A stretch of 64,000 nt of DNA from Diploscapter coronatus. Lineage: Eukaryota > Nematoda > Chromadorea > Rhabditida > Rhabditidae. The notes below the pieces were generated by a model, which worked only from the letters and a program-made list of their open reading frames with translations, was not told where the DNA came from and searched no databases. Shown here piece after piece: positions 49,538 through 62,800 of the stretch. The stretch is taken from the NCBI GenBank assembly GCA_964036155.1, contig OZ038423.1:51847249-51911248 (forward strand), in the 5' to 3' direction. Within the stretch, counting starts at the first letter, position 1. Each line of letters starts with the position of its first letter. A program made the position numbers and the translations under genes.

Positions 49538-51306
49538 TTACACCCCTTTGTGAACGCTTTTACATGAGGATGCAATTCTGCTTGAATCCCAACCCTGAGA
49601 TTTAATTTCATCTTGGCGGTTTTTTAGTCTCATCCCAAGCTTGCACTGATTTTTCAACATCTCTAATTGGTGGATAGCTCTGAATATTTGAACTTTACTT
49701 GTAGAATTTACAAGGAAACAAACTTTAATAGTTCGTCGCCCATCTCGCTGTATCATTGGATCTTTCTGTCCTTTTGCTTTTTCTATACAATCAGAATCGT
49801 CGTCTAAAAAAGATGATGAAAATTTAATGAAAAACTAAATTAAAAATCTTACCATGCAATAATTTATCAAGATCACCGGTGAAGATCAAATGTAACTCAT
49901 GCTGAGGAACATAACGTCGGGCTATTTCCGTTATTTTCGTTATTCTCTTTGTATTTCTCTTTGTTTTTCTTCTAAAATTGATCATCTTTCAAAGTTTAAT
50001 AAATTAATTTGATCTCTGAAAATCAACCTAATTAAGTTATCATAAAAATAGTTTCTCCGATAATAAAGTTTTCGTACTGAATAAAGTCATACTTACTTTT
50101 CCTTGCAAAGCAAAATTCCGAATAAAATGGTTAGGAATATGGTGATGATAGCCAATATATCGATAATATTGATCACATACTTGACTAAATTAACTAAACA
50201 GATTGATTCTCTCCGATTTAACTCATTTTCAAGGATTCTTTTGTGCGACTCACCTGAATCAATTCTGTACCCAGTTACAAACTCGCAATTTTTCCCTGCG
50301 TAATTATCAAAACAGTCGCAAAATTTTATAGAGTCATAGATATAGCATTGCCCTGAAATAGGGATGCAAATGATTATGTATGGTCAAAAATTGTTACTTG
50401 CCCTGCCCATTACAGAAATCATCATTCATATGACAAAATTCACCGATTTTTTTATGGGGTCAGGCTGAAAATAATCATAAATCATGATTGAAGTTATTTG
50501 CCTGGGAAGATCTTGAAAATTCCAAAATAGTCTGATTTTTTCTCTATATTTCCCGAATGTTCATGTTGAAAAAAGGATAATGGTATTGAAATAAGCGAGT
50601 ACAAATTTCAGAAACTTATCGGGCGATTCAATAACTGAGAAAATATCAATAGTTTAAACTAATTTTCATAAGTAAATCTGCCAACCTTCTTGCTCTTTCC
50701 CTGTAGTCGAACCATCTTCGAATGTTCTGCTCCGTTATCAAGTCGTTGTGCAGAACAGTCATAGACTCCAGAATGCCAAGCCACCGCAAATGAATCAATA
50801 TCATAAACAATGCTGCAATTACCATCCTTTTATGTCTTTGCAAATATTTCAGTTTTTACCTGCTTCCGGCCTTTTCACCCACATCCTTAAATCCATCATC
50901 GAGTTTCTTCTGTAGTTTTACTGACTCTGCCTTCATTCCACTGCCTCCAACGCATCTAAGTAACCAATCAAATTATTATCATCTCTAATTTGTAGTGATC
51001 GCTTACTTAAAAGTCAGTTTATCTCCTTCGTACACATTTGCAACCTTAACAGGACCTCTATTCGCATGTTCATCTTCTGAAACCAAAGAATATTTCCCAA
51101 CATTTTGCAAATCAAATACAACAATTCTTTTCAAGGTCATTGTCCTTTTTCATGCAATGGACTTATGAAAAACGTCATTCTTTCAAAATTCGTAAGGTTT
51201 TTTCGTAATTTTTTCATCTGGCTAAGGGTCAATAGTGCTGGTTCTTACCGCGGGACAGGACAATTTCGTAAACTGGCGCAATCTCCATTTCTGATGGGAA
51301 AGCCAT
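49538..51306 (-). CDS. Ig + EGF + transmembrane protein, neuregulin-like
   Basis: Nine exons in phase: 51249-51306, 51007-51076, 50860-50955, 50686-50812, 50402-50464, 50254-50352, 50097-50193, 49853-49971, 49538-49803; about 330 aa. An Ig domain (residues ~30-115) shows EGDKLTFKCVGG and WHSGVYDCSAQ, the paired cysteines. An EGF-like domain follows: FCHMNDDFCNGQGQC then FCDCFDNYAGKNCE, with six cysteines in normal spacing. Next come one membrane helix (ILAIITIFLTILFGILLC) and a basic juxtamembrane stretch (KEKRKTKRNTKRITK), then a cytoplasmic tail ending SVHKGV. No signal peptide is seen after the start (MAFPSEMEIAPVYEI), as in some neuregulins. The exon at 50402-50464 is one base short in an A7/T7 run (50447-50453); as written the EGF frame meets a TGA. 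One intron has a GC donor. A membrane-bound EGF-receptor ligand role is an inference. Confidence 0.8.
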
Positions 51307-52789
51307 CAGAAGCGAAAGCTGTAGATAATTTGCAAATATACAAGAAATGGGTCGAAGTAAAATTTAAATAAAAAAAAAAACAAAAAAAAGAAGCGAAATT
51401 GACATTCGAAATATGAAAACGACCGTAGTGAGACAAAATAAAAGTTAAGAACTCGGAACCGCTCAGACGAAAAAATGGATAAGAAAAAGAAAGAAGAGAA
51501 AAGAGGGCAAGGTTGGCAACTTCTATGCCCGACTCTGCACCAAGACGAATATTGGAAGAAAACGTCTCGAAAGGGTCGCAGTTTGAATTTTATTGGTAAA
51601 GGTAAAAAGAACCATCTTGAACAACCAATTCCAAGTTGAAAGAGTTGAAAATAAGAGACGAGCAATTGACTCGACTCTTGACAGGGAAAAAAACACAGCT
51701 CTGCACTTCAAGGCACATACCATACACTGGCGTTCCCTGTTGCATAATGTTACGAGTTTACACTCTGGCCAATGAAGAAATGAGGAAAAGAATATATGCA
51801 AAGAAGTGAAGCATTAAATTTAAAGGATCACAAGCTCTCAAATTGACCCATAAAATCACTGAGCAAAAGAAAATGAAAACAAGATTAGTAAGGGAAGGTG
51901 AGTTTCTCGCGAAAGAATAGCTCTCGGCTGCAGGAAATGAATGACATGGTTAATGGGATTAACGCCTAATGCAATGATGCAATTTTCTTACAGGCAGATT
52001 GACTGCAAACTGCAACGATGCATGAAAACTGACAGAGAGGAAGACTGGTATTGATTGACTAACACAAGGTGATGACATAAAGACGGATAAGATTGGATGG
52101 TTGCAAAAGAAGATGCAATGACAATTCAACTAGATGGAGAGATTTCGAAAAACGCAACGTCATTACTATCAATTCTGCAGGCAAATAAGAAATCATCTAA
52201 AGTTTGGGTTGAATAGGTGAAGGTAAACCGTAAGTCTAAAATAGCACTGCAGTAGGTACACTGAATCACTAAATTATGGGCATTTCACATTTTAAAGATC
52301 TTTATTTCTATGACCCTATTTTAAAACAAACGCGATAATACAAATTCTACTGACTATTTCGGAATGTGACGAACTCACCAGAACATCAATAAATTACCGA
52401 GATAAAATTTCATAAAACATAAAAGGGAATAAATTAAAAATCGAGGCACCGCGAGTCTGCGTGAGGACTAGATCGAGTCTTTGTTCCCAACATTGAGTTA
52501 GATAATAGGAACACATTTCTATGACTAAATTAGACAAAGTTCTTTGACAATCAATCATCCTGAACAACAACCATGAGAAATTGACCTATCATGTGCAATA
52601 AAGTATAAATAATTGGTTCGATAGAATATGAAAAGTACGAATGTAAATCATGAAGTGGAATATCCTAAATTTGCGTGAATAAATAACCGTTTTGATGAAG
52701 TGTGACTTGGCAAATTGAGTTGAAGCCTTGAAAGATACATGAAAAAGCGTGTAAAACGTTTGAACCTACAATTTGGTCATCCCCCTTTT
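51307..52789. other. Intergenic, no gene seen
   Basis: The upstream flank of the Ig-EGF gene and 3' flank of synaptojanin. AT-rich, with short frames on both strands lacking splice or family support. The presumed promoter of the Ig-EGF gene lies here. Confidence 0.55.
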
Positions 52790-55700
52790 CTAGCGCGGCA
52801 GCTGATATGCAGAAGGCCTGGGCGGAATGACAGGCATCTGAGGCCGCTGTGGGGGGACTGGGGGAGGGGGACCGCGGATCGGAACCTGAGGAGGAGCCGG
52901 AGCGGCGGAACAGGGCGGCTGGGTGAACGACATCTGAGAGAATGCAGAAGGAACTGCAGGCGGAGGAGGAGCAGGGCGAGTCGGGAATGACGAGTTGCGA
53001 GGCATTGTGGGTCTGAAATGACTCGATTTACATTTGATAATTCATAGGTATCATGTGAAAACAATATATTTTCAAATAAAAAAACTGGTATTATGTTGAA
53101 CTTCATCACCAATGCTATTTGAACTTGAAACAAAGTTTCAAAATAATGACATTCTATAGACTTTTTAGAATGGAAAAGCGGGATAGAGAATGAAAATCTT
53201 TATTTTCTGAACATCTGTTCGACAAGTAAAAATTAAAAAAACCCACGGTGCTTGCGTATTTCCGTTTCCATTCTCAGGCCAGTCCAGAGGAGCCAAAGAG
53301 ACAGGAGTGGAGCCGCGAGACGAAGATCGTTCGGGAGGAAGGACGGGAAGAGAAGGGACTGAGGGAGCAGAAGGAATGGGAGAGGAGGAAAGTGGCAGAC
53401 TCGACATGCGCATTGATACCTCGTCCTCGTCGTCTGAAGATTGTGATACGAGTGAAAAGTTTAGAATATCATTTGGAAGAAAAAGCGTGATTTTCTTTTA
53501 AATTTATATGCACTCTGGTCTTGTCCGTTAACGGCAGCTAGTTTTCTACATTTTTAGTTGCTTCACACTTTCTAGCAAGTAGGAAGAATCGAGAAGGTAA
53601 AATCTGTTTCAGCAGTTACATAGATTATTTCGAACATTAATAAACTTTGATACCTAGAAAAAGTCCAAGTGAAATGTGAAAATAGTTTGCGATTTGTCGA
53701 ATAAAACCCTACCATCAAACTCGAAAGCGGCCGTCTGATCACTTTTGCTGGTGCAATTGACGATCTGGTCGGCTTCGTCTTCCAGGTCTTCAACAGAGAG
53801 GGGCGGTTTGAGGGCATAGGCCCAATCGGGAGACTTGAGTCGCACGTGCAACTTTTCGTTGCCTGAAATTAGATCAAATCTGATCGTGTTGAGAATTTTC
53901 AAACTATCACACCTATAATGAGTCCATCGATGCTGAGCACAGCCAGAGCGCACTCTCCCGAATTCACAATCAGCCACAACTCGCCTTCTCCGTATCTGAA
54001 AATATCAGTCATTTTTTTAATAAAAAAAGATTTTCTTACTTGCTAAGCAGCAACCGAATATGCAACTCGTTGAGTTGTTTGAGAATTTCTCCAAACAGAG
54101 TGTGTGGAAAGGTCTTTCTGCCCTCGATACTCACTATCAGGGTTGCATCTGGAGGACCCATGCAACTAAAATCGAGAATAAGAATGCTTGAGAATATGAG
54201 GGGAGAGCACTCACGAAATGACATCTTCCAACAGATTGAGGCATTTGGAAGTGTCGATTTTGTTGAGATTGATGGAGAAAAGAGCGCCGACAGGACGATG
54301 ATCGGATGTCTTCAGTTCGGATCGATAGTATCTAAAAGAATATTTGAATTTAAATAAGTGAATGTTTCGATGAATGTTTTGAAAAAAACCATGGCTACGA
54401 ATAAAAAACAAAAATCTGTACTGAATTACGAAAATGTAGTACTAGTTTGAGAAAGAATAACTAGGAATAAATTCCAACAGACCTGATAAGCTTGGTCTGT
54501 TCATTGGGTCGTCTCTGTTCCCTCCAGAGGATTCTGTCAGTCCAGGCTGGAGTTCTGCACTTCTCGCTCGTGTCGTAATCATCACTGAATGTGTCGTACT
54601 TGTACGTCGGTGCAAATGTTAGTGGACCTTCTTCGAAGCCTGGGAAAATCTAAACAAGACTGTTTTGAATCAACTATTTGGTGCTTTTTCAAATATTCAC
54701 CGTTTTAATAGAATAATAGGACTGATCTATAGAATTTAGTAAGAAATAAAATAGTATATTTCATGATTAACAGCAATAAACTAACCAAATTCTGAGCTTT
54801 CTGCTGTCCTAACTGATCGTGTGGGACGATTCTGTCGAGTTGTCCAGTTCGCACTGCCTCCTTCACTTCGTCTCCGCTCAAATTGATTCTAAACATGATT
54901 TTTTTAAATGAATATATCACATTTCAATACCTATAGTTGAAATCGCCCATCCAAATGATAACATCATGAGCAGGAATATCCTTTCCTTGAGGGAAACGAA
55001 TTTTTCTTACAGCTGTTTGGAAGTCGTCATTTCTATCACGAATCTGGAAAATTGAAAATAAACACTTTTTAAAATAAAAATGACCTCATTTTGTCCAGCA
55101 GCGAAATGTGAGCAGACGAAGCAGATGCTTGTTGAATGAACCACAATGCGAAACGCGACTGAGCCCTGAAACCAAAAGAATTCAATCACTGCATAATGCA
55201 ATAAACAGATTGTTTTCTCTATGTAACAAGCAATAATTTTCACACATGTGAATTATAGATAAATAATAGCATTTCTAGAGGACTTACTTTATTTCCAGTA
55301 GCCCCGCCCATTCCAGTCTTGACAGAGCAGACAGCGAAGTCCTTCATGAATGGAGCCAAGTGGGGTCGCATGAACAGGAACAGACAGACACCAACCTGAA
55401 AATAAATAAACAGCTATTTTGTTTTCCGTCAATAATTTTTTCATACCAATTGTTCACTGCCCAGAAGAATGTAGTCCGCTTTCTCTGCCAGAGTCCTCCG
55501 AATCGAGTCGCACCACAGACGCTGATTTGTCGTGCTGAATTCAATTAGTTTGTCGGGCTAAAAATGGACATGAAAATTGGTAAAATTCAATTATCAATGT
55601 GTACATTTGAATCAAAATTGGGGAAGTGAATTAATTTTTAAATATATATAATTTAACCTGGCTTTGACCATATTGCTGGCATTCAAGTCGACGAGTTCTT

Positions 55701-58700
55701 CCACTCCAATCGCAACGATGTCTGGTGTCTCATCCATTGTGTCTACAGATACTGAAATCGAAAAAAATTAGAAGAATGATTCAGATAAGAATTTACAATG
55801 AAACGACCATCTAGTTAGTTGCTCATTTGAAAATATGGCTTACCAAGTCTCGTGTTTGGGAAAATCCAGTCAGACAGACTCGCCTCGCCTCTGAATGCAA
55901 TGTTGTGGATGTTCTTCCCTCCATTCACATTCCAAGTTCCTAAACATTCTTATCTAGAGTGTTTCAAGAAAGCAAATGTACCTGCGAAAACCTTGATCGG
56001 GTTTGGCTGAGTGATTTCTCTCGTTCTTTCCACGAGTCTGTCCACTGCTTCTGGATATTCTGCAATAGAATAAAATAAGTTACTATGAACAATATCAAAC
56101 TCTAAACAAGAACAAGATTTAAAAAAGTAAAAAAAAAACGCTAAGCTTTCTTCTAGTTTCGTATGATTTTGTGCAGAAATTGTATAAATTTCATATCCAC
56201 CACTTCACATTACATCACAACATTATTCTTACCGTAAATGTAATAACTGGCTAAATTTCAAAATGATACAACTAATAAATTGTTGGCATGGATTCTTTAA
56301 AATCTAACCTTGAATGAGAGGAGGAGGCAACAAATTGACTGCTCTGTCGTAGAGACGAGTGTCCGCACAGATTCCGGAAAGGAGTAGGTCGAATGATTCC
56401 TGGAAGGAAAAAGAAATTATAATTTTTTGAGAAAAAATTAACCTGTTTCGAACTGTCGAGCAAATTATTCTGGATAGTCCTTGCAATCGATCGAGATGCA
56501 TCTTTTATCTGCAAATCCCAACATTGCTTTTTTTACTAAAAGTAAAACTAAATTGCCTTATTCTTTCCATCGAGTGCTCCAGTTCCCGCATAAATCGTGC
56601 TGCACTGATCTCCATTCTTCACCCACAGATCCTTGAAGATTTCCTCGATTCGCTGGTCGATGCTCTTCCCTGTCGAATTCAGGCTGAGTGCTGCCACTTG
56701 CTGCTTGATCATCTGGAAATCAAATAATTTATGATCGAATTAATCTGAAACAAGATTTGGAGAGGCTTAGGCATTGATTTCGAAAACTCTTAAATTCAAT
56801 TTTCGGCTTTGTTTTTAGACCAGAATTATTTGGTTAGATTTTTCAAATTTTGACCTTTGTCCAATCCTAACTTATAGACGTTTGAAAATCTTATGGAATT
56901 TCTCAATAAAAGATATAATTTTGAATGCTACCAAAATATTACTAAGTCTTCCTCTACTTCTAACTACTTTCGTACCATCAATCCGACAACAGTCTCCACC
57001 GAATTGGTCCTATCGAGACAGTCTAGGCAGTTGACTCGAAGCACTCCCTTCTGCTGTTGCTTTATTTGATTGTCGATCGAAACAAAGAAGGAATATTTCT
57101 CGAGAAGTGGAGTCAGTTTTCCAATCAGAGTTCGGATGTTGTCCTTTGAAGATCTGGAATTGAAAACAAAATTAATTTGGTATTTTGCATTCAAGTTACC
57201 TCATTTGTGAATGATAATCGAAATCGATGAATTCAACGCTGTTGGCAAATTGAGAATTCTTGTGGGCTGTCTGAAAAGAAAAGAATAGATTCTAAAATGA
57301 AAGTCCAATTCAAACCCTGAATGCATCAGCCACAATTCGCTCTCCTTCCTTCAGTCCAAGCAGGTTTACAATCGCCGCATTCTCGTATTGTTCACGAAGT
57401 TGGGAGAGATGCCTGAAATTATTCATAACTCTTCTAAGTTGATACAAGTTGTAAACGACATTTAAAATGGCATAATAGGTCAATTTTATGTTTAGCTTCT
57501 TCATAATCTTGCAAGTGGCGCTAACAAATTATGGTAACCCATACGTTATCTTGCATTCCAACATTAGTTTAAATTCTTTCAGTTTTATTATAACATCACC
57601 ATATGTCACTTTTAGAAGATAGCTTCATAACATGAAATATTTTAGAAACCATTAGTTATAGAAATTACTAACACAAACAAGTTTTTTTTGGTTTTCTAAT
57701 AAATCTAAAACTATACCTGTGATAGGCAGGTGCACTAGTTTCGAATGCACGGAGTTTGACTTTGTGGGAACCGACTTGGACTCCTGGTTGCTCCCAGAAC
57801 AGAGGAATAGAGCCGCGGACTTGCAGCAGAGAGCACTCGCCTTCATCAAATACCATCAACTGAAAGAAAGGGAAGAGTAAGAAAAATATGCAGAATAAAT
57901 CAATTCTGTGCCTGTTCAGTTTCCACGAAATTAGCAACTTTTCCCAGGTAATTTGCTCCTCGGACGTTGAATCGAGTCCCCACTCGTTCACAGCTCAGTC
58001 GAGAGAGCAGAGCCACTTTGCCCGTCTTCGCGCCTGCATAGACCACTCGGATCAGGACGCTTCTGAATCAGGCAAAGTTAAATAAAAAAGGACGAGCAAT
58101 TATTAACCCGGCGATGCACTTCAATGCCCATTGCGCTGTTTCGACGCCATATTTCTCCAACGGATAGTGCAAAGTGCGATTCCTGAGAAATGGACTTGAT
58201 GATAACTGAAGGTGATTCAACTCTAACGAACCAGAAGAATCGAATATCGCTGCCTTTCTGATTGTGTCGATGCTGTGCAGAACGAGTCAGGTCGTAGGCT
58301 GGGTTCGAGGAGAAATAGAACATTCCGGATGACAGCAGACGTTGGATCTGGAAAATTCGTAATTTAGCCCCAGATTCATAAAAAAAAATAGCGTAAAAAG
58401 AGAATAAAAATGTAAGAGCATATTTTCAAAACGAAAACTCACATCCGAAATTCTTGGGTCGGAATCTTCTGCACTCGCATTGTTCACCAACGAAATGCAC
58501 TCGCAGTTTGTCACCTGAAAGAAAAGAGATTTCCATCGAATCAAATTTTATCTTCGTGTTATTCAAAATAACTGAGTGTAGTAAATTTCAGCCAAGTCGA
58601 AACTAGTGTTTGACGGGCATTTATCCGTATTTAAAATGAGAAAATGCCAAAAACAAGACGATTGGCGTCGCGATAATTAATTTGCTCTGCCTCGATAAAA

Positions 58701-59092
58701 ATGAATAAAAATATTACCTTCAAAATATCAGATGAATAGATTTGTCCCACCGATAGTATACCAGTCACGACGATCAAGAAGTGCTCTTCTGGAAATAAGT
58801 CTTCATCTTCTTCTCCTTCAAAACTATCTCATACCCTTGCTAATCCTCAGCACCCCCAGCAATCCATAAGAATCCAGTATTTTCGTATAAAGGCGTTTCT
58901 CCACTTCTGTTGCGTCAGAATCTCAAATTTCAAAGGATAAAATAGCGATGATAAATAAACAGCCCTACCCAAAGTAGTGATAGCTCCATTCTGCAGGAGG
59001 AGAGACCCATCGACTCCGTTCTTCTCGACCAGCACAGAGGGAGGCAGTCTCTGGTCTGTTCTGCGCCAAACTCGGCAGCCGCGCACAGACAT
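52790..59092 (-). CDS. SYNJ: Synaptojanin, polyphosphoinositide phosphatase
   Basis: This presynaptic enzyme removes phosphates from PI(4,5)P2 to uncoat endocytic vesicles. The N-terminus ([13 protein letters not shown]) aligns with the synaptojanin start. The Sac domain spans roughly 59.1-56.3 kb, with [18 protein letters not shown] and the catalytic [11 protein letters not shown] near 57010. The inositol 5-phosphatase domain (about 56.1-54.2 kb) includes [48 protein letters not shown] and [15 protein letters not shown] short RNA-recognition-like region ([13 protein letters not shown]) follows. The C-terminus is proline-rich ([31 protein letters not shown]), suited to SH3 partners, and ends SAYQLPR. 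All catalytic motifs are intact. The C-terminal tail is short compared with vertebrate SYNJ1. Introns are GT-AG and mostly short. Confidence 0.95.
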
Positions 59093-59839
59093 TCCCGCAG
59101 GTGTCTGTCTGCCGGACTGCAAGCGCTACAATTCGTGAATGAGCCATCATTGCTTGATTGCCTGTTCTCTGACTTCCCTCTCCTCTCACCTTCTCCTCCC
59201 TCCCTCTAGATATCAAATGTCAGCTGAATAAGCTAAACGTTCAAATTTTCGCAAAAGCAACGTAAAAATTTACGTTTCAAAGATGAGGGGAGGAATAATT
59301 CCAAAAATGCTCAGAATGCAAGATTCCAAAGGTGGAAGGGGGATTGCCAAAAGCTGAAAGAGGGGAAATCGCGGGAGAGGAAAAAAGGAAAGGGAGAAAA
59401 ATGGACTGGAGGAATATGTTATGCCTACCCCTTCCCTCTCCCTCTACTCGTCCGACTTTCACTCTCCTTCCCTTCTCTTTCATCTTCTCCTCCTTCTTCA
59501 GTTCTTCACCCAGGCAAGGCATCTCTGCATCGATTCTCGCTTCAGGCAGCCAGATGCAAAGGAAGCTGAGGAAGGCAGAAAAAGGAGAGAGAGAGAAAGA
59601 TGTTAGCTGAGACTAAATAACCTAAGCGGCTAAACACATTACAATAGTACAAAGCAACGAATAAAGGATCCAGATAATCGCATGTAGGCTGATCAACTAC
59701 TTTACTTCATGGAATACTAGGAAAGTAGCAGGATAATTTATTGAACCATTCAAATAACAACGAAACTTATATCCTCAAAAATATGAAACCCGTCAATAAA
59801 AAGATCATCTTCAATTCGATGCAACTTCGTCCATTCCTC
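59093..59839. other. Intergenic between CPSF3 3' end and synaptojanin 5' end
   Basis: 747 bp on the upstream side of synaptojanin and downstream of CPSF3, both minus strand. It contains a pyrimidine-rich tract (about 59430-59510) and purine-rich stretches. Frames here (for example 59332-59610) are low-complexity and not supported as genes. The synaptojanin promoter is presumably here. Confidence 0.55.
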
Positions 59840-62800
59840 TCATTCATCTTGATCTTCGGCTTTCGGGTCAATCAGCGGCTTGATCTTTTTCAATTTTGTT
59901 GAAACCTGCAGAAACTAGTTTTGAATGGAAAGGAGAGATGAGCCTACCGAATTGAGAAGATGGGCGAGAGAGACGTCCTCGCCGCGAACTTTGCCCTTCT
60001 CGCTCACACTCAGCTGCTTCCCCTCTATATTCACTGTCAATTCTGAGGAATTCGGATTCTTCTCCACTGTCACGTCGTCACCGCTTATCTGAATGAAAAT
60101 AGTTCTTTTCTATTCATAAAGAAAAGTGCATTCTTCTGAAAAAAGATTAATTTCAAATGAATAGTGTTCTTTGTATTTCCAGGTGTGATGATAATTTATT
60201 CTAGAAAAGCCAAAATATGACTTGCGTGTAAAATTGTAGACAGGGAGATAAAACTCATTTCGATCACGGAATTATCATAAATTTTTATCAGCTCATATTT
60301 TTTATTCTTGCCATTAAAAACCTACCTCTTTGACAGTGGTTTCGAGCAAATCGGCAAAACTTCCTTTCGATTTTGGAATGTCTGGAATTAAGAATGGAAT
60401 AAGTGATCTCTTTCAAAATAATTCTTTACATTTGTCAGGAGTCGGATTGGACTCGGCATGGAGAATTGCGGCTGCACAGGCATCTGTCAGCATGTCCGCG
60501 ACTGGAGTCGATTCCCATTCCAGAACGACCACGTTGGCTTTCGAACACAGATGAACCAGCACTGCTGCCTGAAGAAACTATGCATTGAAAATAGAGATTG
60601 AAATAAAGTTGAAAAATTTCGATACTAAATGACAACATAGCAACTCATAGTTCGGATAAATGATTGATGAAGATCAACTGAGAAAAGGAACATAACGTTA
60701 TTTCATACGAGCCGTACAGTATAAGATAAAATGTAACAAGGAAAGTTTCAAAGCTCACATTGAACATGGAGATGGTGTGAGTGGGTCCAGATTCGTCTTC
60801 AGGCTTCAGTTCAGCAATCAGCTTGGCTTCGGGATCCAATTGAGACAGATTGAAGAAGAGCCAGTTGTAAGAAGCCGAGTAGAACAGGGACTGCTTCTGG
60901 GTGAGTTTCGAGGACTGCAGAGAGGTGTAGGCTGGAATTAGAGAAATAGCGAAAAGGTATAAATAAGTTGCTATCATACCGCTCAAATCTCCAGGATTCA
61001 AAATATGAAAGTTGAAGTTGCGTTTCACCAGAATTCCACTCACAATCTCGTTTTCCTGAAAAAATATTCAAAGATAAGAAACATTTTGATTTTTTCTTAC
61101 ATTGGGTCTTCTTTTCGCCATTTCTCCGACCACTTTCGCCGTCTTTTCGCCTCGGAAATGCAGCTGGATTGTCTCGGTGTTGCGAGGATTGTGGATCTGA
61201 AACTTATTTTCCCTTTCATAATGAAACTTAACTCTCAATTTCCAACCTCAATAGGGATATTTTCATCCTCGAAGTTCCGTGCGATGCCTGCCTTCAATCG
61301 ATTCATCTCGTGCATTTCTCCGTGTACCAGAATCTGAGATATTTCCGATTTTATTGCAATCCAAGAAATCTTCCTACCAAATGAGGAGGTCGCAATTTCT
61401 TCACGAATGCCAGAGTTTGTTGGTAGTCTGTGTGGGCGGAGAAGGAAATGTATGCTATCTAAAAGAAAATGGTAGAAAAATTGAAGAGGAGTAAAAACCC
61501 TAACATTTTCTGCTTTATAAAGTGTATAATGTTTATTTTGAGAAATAAATAGCTCAAAACCAAAGTTACATTTACCTGCATTCTCATTGGCAATCTTTCT
61601 CCATTGATTGCTACAATTTCTTCAGGCTCAGAGAGAATGTGCTGAAAATAATGACGACAAATGATGAAAAGGAATAAAAGAAGCTTTTTACCTTGGCGAG
61701 AGTCCCTTCGACACAGTATCCAGCAATGATGCACCCATTCTTCGAGTCTGTGCACCACTGCTCGAATAACTCTCTGGACAGACCGTTTTGCAGCATGCCT
61801 GGACTCGCCAACACCACGCAAGGACCCACGTCTTCGAAATGAGCCATGCCCTGAAAGAAAATAAAGGATTATTGAGTTGGAAAAAAAAATGTTCTAAACA
61901 TTAGCTCTTCACATTTCTTTTAAAAGCGAATATCTGAGAGAATTAAAATCTACAAAGAGGACGCGGAACAAGAGTCCGCCGATCGGGCAGATTTTCGCAT
62001 ATTCTATACAATTTTCACGCTGATTCTCATGGTGTGGTTTGTTTTTCAAAAATCGGTTATCACCATGAGAATCAGCGCGAAAAACTATAGAATATGCGAA
62101 AGTCAGCCTGATTTTGACCCTGTCAGACATTCAGTTTTAGTTTCTTCGAAAAAGGAGAAATTTCACTTTAGTTTCCATTTTCTTGTCACCCCACTCATAA
62201 CTTGAATTTACATTTTTCGGCTTATCTTTCAGAAAAGAAAGTAGAATTTATGAAAAAATGAAAATGATAAAAGGAAAATTACTGCACTCGGGTAGAAATA
62301 AAATTCAACATATCAACTAAAAAAACTCTAACCTTCAAGTTACTGATATGCTTGAAGACGAAAGGGTTGTTAACAGCGATTTGCTTCTGAATTCGCTCGT
62401 TCATTCCGCTCACAAATGTCTGATACACGGCCATGCAGCGTTTGGCCAGAGATGACGCATCTGGAAAGTAATAATGAGATGATTTGGCACAAAAGTATGG
62501 TTGTTAGTTTCATAAGCGAGTGCATTATCTCGAAAGGCACACTAAAATCAATCAAAGTGTCAGAGTGAAGATAAAATGAGAAATAGCTTACAATAGACAG
62601 GAATGTCGTGCAATTCAGGATGAGCCTCCCAGTACTCGTCGAGAATGAGGAGCAGTTCCTGAGCTCTGCCCAAGGCGAATGCAGGGATGAGGCATCTGCC
62701 TCCTCTGCCCACGATATCGTGCACTGTCTGGGTGAATCTCTTCTCCCTCTCCTCTCGGGGCTCGTGAATTTGAGTGCCGTACGTCGATTCCTGAAACAGA

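Noticed and set aside
59332..59610. Opposing low-complexity frames upstream of synaptojanin
   Set aside because: They arise from purine- and pyrimidine-rich tracts; no start context or family support.
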